Assembly (NCBI GenBank): GCA_046047235.1
Contig: JBJOII010000077.1
Span: 1 to 21,589 of the forward strand
Reading direction: 5' to 3'
Source of the DNA: JBMTVN01 sp046047235
GTDB lineage: Bacteria > Verrucomicrobiota > Verrucomicrobiia > Limisphaerales > JAHDYP01
DNA: 21,589 nucleotides
In this document: positions 15,995 through 21,589 of the stretch, in pieces
How positions within the stretch are numbered: position 1 is the first letter of the stretch
How the letters are laid out: each line of letters opens with the position of its first letter
Program-made: the position numbers and the translations under genes
Notes under the pieces: generated by a model
The model's input: the letters and a program-made list of their open reading frames with translations, nothing else
Databases searched by the model: none
What the model was told of the DNA's origin: nothing

Positions 15995-16022
15995 ACCCTA
16001 GCCGCTCTCTCCCACCAGTAAA
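15995..16022 (-). promoter_or_regulatory. Candidate promoter of ymdB-xseA
   Basis: Minus strand: TTTACT (16017-16022, four of six match TTGACA), 16-base spacer and TAGGGT (15995-16000, fits TANNNT). It ends six bases before GTG 15988, again predicting a leaderless message. Confidence 0.35.
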
Positions 16023-16059
16023 CCTCTTTCCTCCACGGACCAACCACGCCCTTTTTCCA

Positions 16060-16088
16060 TTGCCAAGCCTCCACCCCCAGTTTCAGAT
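16060..16088 (+). promoter_or_regulatory. Candidate promoter of the DUF3500 gene
   Basis: TTGCCA (16060-16065), 17-base spacer and TCAGAT (16083-16088, three of six match). It ends six bases before ATG 16095. The boxes are weak on their own, but the placement matches the other genes. Confidence 0.35.
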
Positions 16089-16094
16089 TCCTAA

Positions 16095-17132
16095 ATGCCT
16101 TTGATAAGACCCCAATATCTCGCAACTCTCGTCGCCCTCCTCATCTGCACCCCCTCCCTCCTCCACGCACACGAGAACCACTCCGACATGCAGGAAGCCG
16201 CCAACCGCTTCCTCGCCTCCCTCTCCCCGGATCAAAAAAACCAGGCCACCTTCCCTCTCGATAACGCCGAACGCCTCAACTGGCACTTCATCCCCCGCGA
16301 CCGCAAAGGCCTCTCCCTCGGCCAAATGGCGCCGGAACAACGCCACCTCGCCATTGGACTCCTCGGCTCCGCCCTCAGCCAAAAGGGACTCCTCAAGGCC
16401 ACCACCATCATGAGCCTCGAAGCCATCCTCAAGGAAATGGAACAAGGCAGCGGCCCAGTCCGTGACCCCCAAGCCTACTACGTCTCTATCTTCGGCCAAC
16501 CCAACGCCTTAACCCCCTGGGGATGGCGCTTCGAAGGCCACCACCTCGTGCTCAATTTCACCATCGTCGATGGTCACCCCGTCGCCGTCACGCCCAACCT
16601 CCTCGGCTCCAACCCGGGCGAAGTCCGAACCGGCCCCCGCCAGGGACTCCGCACTCTCGGTAACGAGGAAGACCTCGGCCGCAAACTCATGCACGCCCTC
16701 ACCAAAGAACAGCAGAGTAAAGCCACCGTCATGGACAAAGCCCCCAACGACGTCCTCCTCGTCCCCGGACGCGACGTCACCCTGCTCGAACCCCTCGGCC
16801 TCCCCGCCTCCGAACTCACCACCAGCCAGCTCACGCTCCTCCATACCCTCGTCGAGGAATACATCCTCCGCTATCGCGCCGACCTCATGACGGAAGAACT
16901 CAACCAGTTCAACTCCACCCCCCTCCACTCCATCTACTTCGCCTGGGCAGGCGGAACGGAACCCGGCCAACCCCACTACTACCGGGTGCAAACCACCAAG
17001 TTCGTCATCGAATACGATAACACCCAGAATAACGCCAACCATGTCCACGCCCTCTGGCGCGACCTGAAAAACGACTTCGGCCAGGATATCCTCCGCGATC
17101 ATTACCAGCACTCTAACCACCACCAGCACTAG
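16095..17132 (+). CDS. DUF3500 family secreted protein
   Basis: A 345-residue protein with an N-terminal signal peptide (hydrophobic core about 8-24, predicted cleavage after LLHA at 25), so it is exported. The mature part matches the DUF3500 family: FIPRDRKGLSLGQM (65-78), TPWGWRFEGHHLVLNFTIVDG (139-159 region), FVIEYDNTQNNANHVHALWRD near 305-325. The function of the family is unknown; the conserved His and Asp residues could form a metal site. The C-terminus ends in a His-rich tail (HYQHSNHHQH). The start ATG begins the signal peptide, with no Shine-Dalgarno sequence but a candidate promoter ending six bases before it. It is divergent from ymdB. A stable short hairpin lies 56 bases after its stop. 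Confidence 0.9.
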   Translation: MPLIRPQYLATLVALLICTPSLLHAHENHSDMQEAANRFLASLSPDQKNQATFPLDNAERLNWHFIPRDRKGLSLGQMAPEQRHLAIGLLGSALSQKGLLKATTIMSLEAILKEMEQGSGPVRDPQAYYVSIFGQPNALTPWGWRFEGHHLVLNFTIVDGHPVAVTPNLLGSNPGEVRTGPRQGLRTLGNEEDLGRKLMHALTKEQQSKATVMDKAPNDVLLVPGRDVTLLEPLGLPASELTTSQLTLLHTLVEEYILRYRADLMTEELNQFNSTPLHSIYFAWAGGTEPGQPHYYRVQTTKFVIEYDNTQNNANHVHALWRDLKNDFGQDILRDHYQHSNHHQH

Positions 17133-17188
17133 CACGCCGGCAACCCGATCGCCAGCACGCCACCCCAAGTAAACCATCCTACCGCGCA

Positions 17189-17205
17189 GGGCTGGACACC
17201 AGCCC
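17189..17205 (+). terminator. Short GC-rich hairpin downstream of the DUF3500 gene
   Basis: GGGCTGG (17189-17195), loop ACA and CCAGCCC (17199-17205) form a perfect seven-base-pair stem. No T-run follows, so intrinsic termination is uncertain; it may be a Rho-assisted site or an mRNA-stabilising 3' structure. Confidence 0.35.
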
Positions 17206-17230
17206 CCGTTCCATCGCAACCTTGCCCCCA

Positions 17231-17260
17231 GTTAGCCGGCTGCAACCCAAACCCGGTAAC
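17231..17260 (+). promoter_or_regulatory. Hairpin in the leader of the RNA methyltransferase gene
   Basis: GTTA-g-CCGG (17231-17239) can pair with CCGG-TAAC (17253-17260) with one bulged G and a 13-base loop, ending 17 bases before ATG 17278. It could affect translation or end upstream transcription. It does not match a riboswitch class I know. Confidence 0.25.
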
Positions 17261-17277
17261 CAGCCGCCCAAACCACC

Positions 17278-18462
17278 ATGGCGACCCCCGATTCCATCCC
17301 CGATACCACACCCCCAGTCCAGCTCGGCCTCCAGATCGAAGTCGCCATCCAAAGCGTGGCCTTCGGCGGTGAAGGCGTCGCCCGCCACGGCGATTTCGTC
17401 CTCTTCATCCCTTTCACCGCCCCGGGAGATACCGCCCTCGTCGAAATCACCGAAGTTAAGAAACGCTTCGGCCGCGGCCGGCTCGTCAAACTCATCACAC
17501 CTTCCCCGGATCGGGTCACCCCCCGCTGCACCTACTTCGGTGAATGCGGCGGCTGCCAATACCAACACATCAACTACAGCAAACAGCTGGAAATAAAACG
17601 CCAGCAGGTCGCCGACCTCTTCCATCGCATCGGCCAATTCCAGTCCGTCCCCGTCGACCCCGTCGTCCCCTGCCCCGAACCCTACGGCTACCGCAACCGC
17701 ATCATGGTCCGCAGCCAATGGAATAAACCCGAACAACGCCTCGTCCTCGGATTCCTCCGCCAACAAGACCGCCTCGTGGTGGATGTCACCTCCTGCGCCA
17801 TCGCGGAACCCGAACTCAATACCCAGCTCGAAGCCGCCCGACTCAACCCTCCCCCCAAAGGCGGCCTCAAGGTCGCCATGCGTATCCTCCCCCCGGACTG
17901 GACCGTCCCACCCGATTCTTTCTTCCAAAATAATTTCCACCTACTGCCCGGTCTCGTGGACACCGTCCGCCAACGACTCCAGGAAGGCGGCTGCCGCTAC
18001 CTCGTCGACGCCTACTGCGGTGTCGGCTTCTTTGGCCTCGAAATGGCCCAGCACGTAGAAGCCTTCGCCGGCATCGAAATGGATAAGCCCGCCGTGCGCG
18101 CCGCCCGCCAAAACGCCGAACGGCGCAACTGCACAAACGGTGAATTCCTCCTCGGCAGCGTCGAGGAACTCCTCCCCAGCGTCCTCACCAGGTTCAACGC
18201 CAACCACACCGCCCTCATCCTCGACCCACCCCGACGTGGCTGCGCCCGGTCCGCCCTCGAATTCCTCCGCCAGCAACGCCCCGCCCAAATCCTCTACGTC
18301 TCCTGCCACCCCGCCACGCTCGCCCGCGACCTCCAAATCCTCACGGAAAACCAACACTACCGCCTCGAACGCGTCGTCCCCCTCGATATGTTCCCACAAA
18401 CCCAACACGTCGAACTCGTCGCCGACCTCCGCCTCCAGCCTTGCCAACCGACCCCAGTCTGA
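17278..18462 (+). CDS. Class I SAM-dependent 23S rRNA (uracil-5-)-methyltransferase, RlmD/RumA-like
   Basis: Methylates C5 of a uridine in RNA using SAM; Fe-S-containing members (RlmD/RumA) act on 23S rRNA. Domain order over 394 residues: TRAM/OB domain (about 17-76), 4Fe-4S cysteines Cys84, Cys90, Cys93 and Cys173 in the RumA spacing, then the Rossmann methyltransferase. Motifs are FQNN (216-219), SAM-binding DAYCGVGFFGL (244-254), acidic GIEMD (265-269), DPPRRG (316-321), catalytic nucleophile Cys343 in VSCHPATLARDL (His replaces the more usual Asn) and DMFPQTQHVE (370-379) with the general base Glu379. The four cysteines separate it from TrmA. The exact target uridine cannot be told from sequence, so no gene symbol is given. 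There is no Shine-Dalgarno sequence and no clear promoter; a hairpin lies just upstream. The stop is 24 bases before the next gene. Confidence 0.93.
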   Translation: MATPDSIPDTTPPVQLGLQIEVAIQSVAFGGEGVARHGDFVLFIPFTAPGDTALVEITEVKKRFGRGRLVKLITPSPDRVTPRCTYFGECGGCQYQHINYSKQLEIKRQQVADLFHRIGQFQSVPVDPVVPCPEPYGYRNRIMVRSQWNKPEQRLVLGFLRQQDRLVVDVTSCAIAEPELNTQLEAARLNPPPKGGLKVAMRILPPDWTVPPDSFFQNNFHLLPGLVDTVRQRLQEGGCRYLVDAYCGVGFFGLEMAQHVEAFAGIEMDKPAVRAARQNAERRNCTNGEFLLGSVEELLPSVLTRFNANHTALILDPPRRGCARSALEFLRQQRPAQILYVSCHPATLARDLQILTENQHYRLERVVPLDMFPQTQHVELVADLRLQPCQPTPV

Positions 18463-18468
18463 TTCAAT
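18441..18468 (+). promoter_or_regulatory. Candidate promoter of the DUF2723/TPR gene
   Basis: TTGCCA (18441-18446) lies inside the end of the methyltransferase gene. It is followed by a 16-base spacer and TTCAAT (18463-18468, four of six match). It ends 18 bases before ATG 18487. It would allow expression independent of the upstream gene. Confidence 0.3.
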
Positions 18469-18486
18469 AAACCACTCATTACACTC

Positions 18487-21486
18487 ATGGACGCACCTGC
18501 CCAGTCTCCATTCGTGCGCTCACGCCTGCCGTGGGCCATCGCTCTCGCCGCACTCGCGGTCTACCTGGTCACCCTCAATAAATGGGTCTCCCTAAACAGC
18601 CTCTCGTCGGTCACGAGCTTCCTGAACCCTAAACTGGCAGCAGCCAATATCCTCTCCGCACCCCTCTTCCACCTCATCACCCTACCTCTTCAACTCCTGC
18701 CCGGAAGCATCCAACTCCAAAGCCTCAATCTACTCTCCGCCGCCTGCGCCGCCCTCACCCTCGCCCTGCTGGCCCGATCCATCGCCATCCTCCCCCACGA
18801 CCGCACCCGCGAAGAACGCCACCGCCTCCAAGGCAGCAGCCTCCTCAATATCCCCCTCGCCTGGGCTCCCCCCGCCCTCGCCGCCGCCACCCTCGGCTTC
18901 CAGCTCTCCTTCTGGGAACACGCCACCGCCGCCACCGGCGAAATGCTCAACCTCCTCCTCCTCGCCTACGTCGTCCGCTGCCTGCTCGAATACCGCATCG
19001 ACCCGCGCGAAAGCTGGCTCACCCGCATGTCCCTCGTCTATGGCCTCGCCATCACCAATAACTGGGCCATGATCGGCTTCTTCCCCCTCGTCCTCGCCGC
19101 CGTGATCTGGATCCGTGGCATGAGCTTCTTCCAAGCCGGCTTCCTCCTGCGCATGCTCCTCGCCGGTATCATCGGCCTGCTGCCCTACATCATCGTCCCC
19201 CTCATCATCAGCCTCCAGGAAAATAGCACCCTGTCCTTCCTCGAAACTCTGAAGTTCGAACTCCAAATCCAATACCGCGCCCTGCGGGGATTCCCCAGAC
19301 TCATCGCCCTCCTCGGCGCCCTAACCTCCTTCGTCCCCGTCTTCCTGATCTCCATCCGCTGGCCCTCCACTTTCGGCGATACCAGCGCCTTCGGAAACCT
19401 GCTCGTCAACTACGCCTTCCGTGTTGTCTACCTCGTCTTCATCGGCTTCATCCTCTGGATGATGCTCGGCGCAGACTTCGCTCCCCGTGCCCAGTTCGAC
19501 CGCCTGCTGGCCAGATCAGTCAGCCCCGGCACCGCCCCCGGATACCTCAGCACGTACTACCTCGCCGCCCTCTCCCTAGGCTACTTCCTCGGCTATATGC
19601 TCCTGGTCTTCGGCCAACCCGAACCCAAACGCCACCGCCGTAAGGACTCCTCCCCACAGCCGATCATGCAGGCGGTCGCCGCCGCCCCCGCCGTCGCCGC
19701 CGCAGTCATCGCCATCACTCTCGCCTACTCCAATTTCCCCGCCATCCAACTCAATAACGGCCAGCTCCTCAAAGACTACACCACCCGCATCCTCGAAATC
19801 CTCCCCAACGAACCCTCCATCCTCCTCGCAGACCAACCCCAAATCCTCACGCTCGCCCAAACGCTGCTCACCCAGCGCAACCTCGACAAAACTCACCTCA
19901 CGGTCAATACCGCCGCCCTGCGCTCCTCCACCTACCACCAGGACCTCAACCGCCGCGCTCCAGATCTCTGGCCACACTACTTCGACAGCACCAACCTCAT
20001 CGGCAGGGCGATACCCGCAACACCCCTCGCCCTCGCACTCTCCGAAGTGGCCACCAAAGCACCGACATACTACCTCCACGCCAGCTTCGGCTACTTCTTT
20101 GAACGCCTGAACCTCCACCCCCAAAACCTCGCCTACCGGCTGACTTCCTGGAATACCAACTCCATCACCCCGCCCCCGCTCAGCGCCGAACTCCTGCAAA
20201 AAAACACCGCCTTCTACGAAAACCTCAACCTCTCAGCCCTACTCTCCCCCGCCGCCCAAAAAGCCGCCGACGCACGAACAGTCGCCCGCTGGTACTCCCA
20301 AGCCCTCAACTTCTGGGCCGTCACCCTCCTCCGCTCCGGCAATAGCCAGCAGGACTCCGTCGAAAAACTCCTCAGCCTCGCCCTCCAGCTCAACCCCGAT
20401 AACCGGGCCGCAGAAATCAACCTCCAGTCGCTCCAGGCCCGCACCAAAAACCAACCCTCCCCTTTCAACGGAAAAAATACCGACCAAATCCTCGGCAAAC
20501 GCTACCGCCGCTGGGATCAGCTCATCAGTGTCAACGGCCCGGTCGATGACCCGGCCGCCTGCCTCGATCTCGGCCGCCAGTTGCTCGACAATCAGGAGCT
20601 GCGCCTCGTTCGCCAGGCCGTCACCGAACTCCATCGTGCCTACCAAATGGCCCCCGCAGATACCCGCCCCATAACCGGCTTCTACCTCGCCCTCGCCTAT
20701 AGCAGCGACGCCCGGCTCGACGAATCCCTCGCCACCATTCGTGAAGTCCTCAAGGACCACCAACAATACCCCCTCGGAGATAACTACCTCTTCACTCTCT
20801 ACGCACTCGAAGCCGAAATCGTCTATAGCCGCGATAATAGCCTCCTCGCCGCAGAAACCCTCCTCCTCCAACGCCTCGGCCAATACCCCAATAATATCAA
20901 ACTCATCAACGCCCTCGGCAGTCTCTACCTCCGCGCCGGAGAACCCGACCGCGCCTTAACCCTCCTCAACGACCAACTCGCCAGAATCGACCAGGATCCC
21001 GAGAACCCAAATCGCAAAGAACTCCTCGATAATAAGCTCCTCATCCTCATACAACAGAAACGCTTCGACGAAGCGGCACCTCTCATCACTCAGGCGCTGA
21101 GCCGCAACCCCGACGACGGTGCCATGCTCCTCAACCAAAGCGTGGTCTATATCGGCACCTCCAACTACGTCGGCGCCATCACCAGCCTGGACCACCTCCT
21201 CGAACTCTACCCTGAACACAAAACCGCCAAATTCAACCGCGCCATCGCCCAACTCAAAGCCGGCCAACTCGATAAAGCCCGACAGGATTACCTCGACCTC
21301 CTCGAGGAAACCCCCAACTTCTACCCGGCCAACTTCGGCCTCGCCGATATCGCCTGGCAGCAGAAGGACTACAAGGAAGCCGCCAAACACTTCGAAGCCT
21401 ACCTCGCCCGAACCCCCGCCCCGGACTCAGCCGAATCCCGGGAGGTGAGCAATAAACTTGAACAAATCCGCGCCGGCAAACTCTAA
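18487..21486 (+). CDS. DUF2723-type polytopic membrane protein with C-terminal TPR domain
   Basis: A 999-residue protein. Residues about 13-420 contain around ten hydrophobic segments and match the verrucomicrobial branch of DUF2723 (GT-C-like, related to protein O-mannosyltransferases/TMEM260): LARSIAILPHDRTREER (95-111), FWEHATAATGEMLNLL (142-157), NNWAMIGFFPL (191-201). A periplasmic or cytosolic middle region (about 425-690) follows. The last 300 residues or so form TPR-like helix pairs, for example NALGSLYLRAGEPDRALTLL and NFGLADIAWQQKDYKEAAKHF. By homology it could be a lipid-linked-sugar glycosyltransferase with a protein-binding tail. The acidic first-loop motif of canonical DUF2723 proteins is missing here, so activity is open. 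The start ATG at 18487 precedes TM1 directly. No Shine-Dalgarno sequence is present. It lies 24 bases after the methyltransferase and ends four bases before a tandem repeat array. Confidence 0.88.
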   Translation: MDAPAQSPFVRSRLPWAIALAALAVYLVTLNKWVSLNSLSSVTSFLNPKLAAANILSAPLFHLITLPLQLLPGSIQLQSLNLLSAACAALTLALLARSIAILPHDRTREERHRLQGSSLLNIPLAWAPPALAAATLGFQLSFWEHATAATGEMLNLLLLAYVVRCLLEYRIDPRESWLTRMSLVYGLAITNNWAMIGFFPLVLAAVIWIRGMSFFQAGFLLRMLLAGIIGLLPYIIVPLIISLQENSTLSFLETLKFELQIQYRALRGFPRLIALLGALTSFVPVFLISIRWPSTFGDTSAFGNLLVNYAFRVVYLVFIGFILWMMLGADFAPRAQFDRLLARSVSPGTAPGYLSTYYLAALSLGYFLGYMLLVFGQPEPKRHRRKDSSPQPIMQAVAAAPAVAAAVIAITLAYSNFPAIQLNNGQLLKDYTTRILEILPNEPSILLADQPQILTLAQTLLTQRNLDKTHLTVNTAALRSSTYHQDLNRRAPDLWPHYFDSTNLIGRAIPATPLALALSEVATKAPTYYLHASFGYFFERLNLHPQNLAYRLTSWNTNSITPPPLSAELLQKNTAFYENLNLSALLSPAAQKAADARTVARWYSQALNFWAVTLLRSGNSQQDSVEKLLSLALQLNPDNRAAEINLQSLQARTKNQPSPFNGKNTDQILGKRYRRWDQLISVNGPVDDPAACLDLGRQLLDNQELRLVRQAVTELHRAYQMAPADTRPITGFYLALAYSSDARLDESLATIREVLKDHQQYPLGDNYLFTLYALEAEIVYSRDNSLLAAETLLLQRLGQYPNNIKLINALGSLYLRAGEPDRALTLLNDQLARIDQDPENPNRKELLDNKLLILIQQKRFDEAAPLITQALSRNPDDGAMLLNQSVVYIGTSNYVGAITSLDHLLELYPEHKTAKFNRAIAQLKAGQLDKARQDYLDLLEETPNFYPANFGLADIAWQQKDYKEAAKHFEAYLARTPAPDSAESREVSNKLEQIRAGKL

Positions 21487-21490
21487 CACC

Positions 21491-21589
21491 CCCTCAGCCC
21501 TCAGCCCTCAGCCCTCAGCCCTCAGCCCTCAGCCCTCAGCCCTCAGCCCTCAGCCCTCAGCCCTCAGCCCTCAGCCCTCAGCCCTCAGC
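21491..21589. repeat. Perfect heptamer tandem repeat (CCCTCAG)n
   Basis: Fourteen exact copies of CCCTCAG (21491-21588) plus one further base, continuing past the window edge, start four bases after the stop of the DUF2723/TPR gene. There is no variation between units. The minus strand reads GGGCTGA repeats: runs of three G spaced by four bases, which can form G-quadruplexes. Similar short heptamer arrays are known in other bacterial genomes such as cyanobacteria. A unit of seven bases is prone to slippage in replication, and such arrays often mark assembly breaks. Confidence 0.97.

Noticed and set aside
21491..21589. CRISPR array or telomere
   Set aside because: Units are seven bases with no spacers, which excludes CRISPR. 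A telomere would need a chromosome end, and nothing else in the window suggests a linear replicon.

Overview
The window reads like a chromosomal segment of a high-GC member of the Verrucomicrobiota, probably near the Limisphaerales/Pedosphaera group. This rests on family recognition from memory: a long DUF2723-type membrane protein with C-terminal TPRs, a DUF6807 protein, a DUF3500 protein, a non-canonical Nramp-like transporter and a bacterial OPT transporter. I see no rRNA, tRNA, CRISPR, insertion sequence, phage gene or plasmid function. Gene density is high, and no gap between genes exceeds about 155 bases.

Layout, left to right. (-) an exported or anchored HEAT-like repeat protein that runs off the left edge (1-1316). 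(+) a class I glutamine amidotransferase and a histone-deacetylase-family enzyme. (-) riboflavin synthase. (+) a long LOG-family protein. (-) an iron-containing alcohol dehydrogenase. (+) an Nramp-like transporter. (-) an OPT-family transporter, preceded on the same strand by a transmembrane Ser/Thr kinase with an extracytoplasmic Cache-like sensor. (+) a small anchored protein of unknown function. (-) a DUF6807 protein, exonuclease VII large subunit (xseA) and a YmdB-type phosphodiesterase; the last two are 15 bases apart. (+) a DUF3500 protein, an RlmD-like RNA methyltransferase and a 999-residue DUF2723/TPR membrane protein. The window ends in a perfect heptamer tandem array (CCCTCAG) that continues past the edge.

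Most genes are housekeeping or stand-alone, and orientation alternates often. The pairs most likely to be co-transcribed are ymdB-xseA, kinase-OPT transporter and methyltransferase-DUF2723/TPR.

Three window-wide properties stand out. First, the + strand is strongly C over G whichever strand codes, so + genes use C-ending codons and - genes use G-ending codons, and protein composition follows. Second, Shine-Dalgarno-like sequences are found only in front of - strand genes. Third, many genes have a TTG(A/C)C-type -35 box about 30 bases before the start codon and a weak -10 box ending 6-11 bases before it, which suggests leaderless or near-leaderless mRNAs.

The most unusual single gene is xseA. 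It has an in-frame loss of roughly 36-38 residues that removes the family's conserved Arg-Gly-Gly-Gly-Ser segment.
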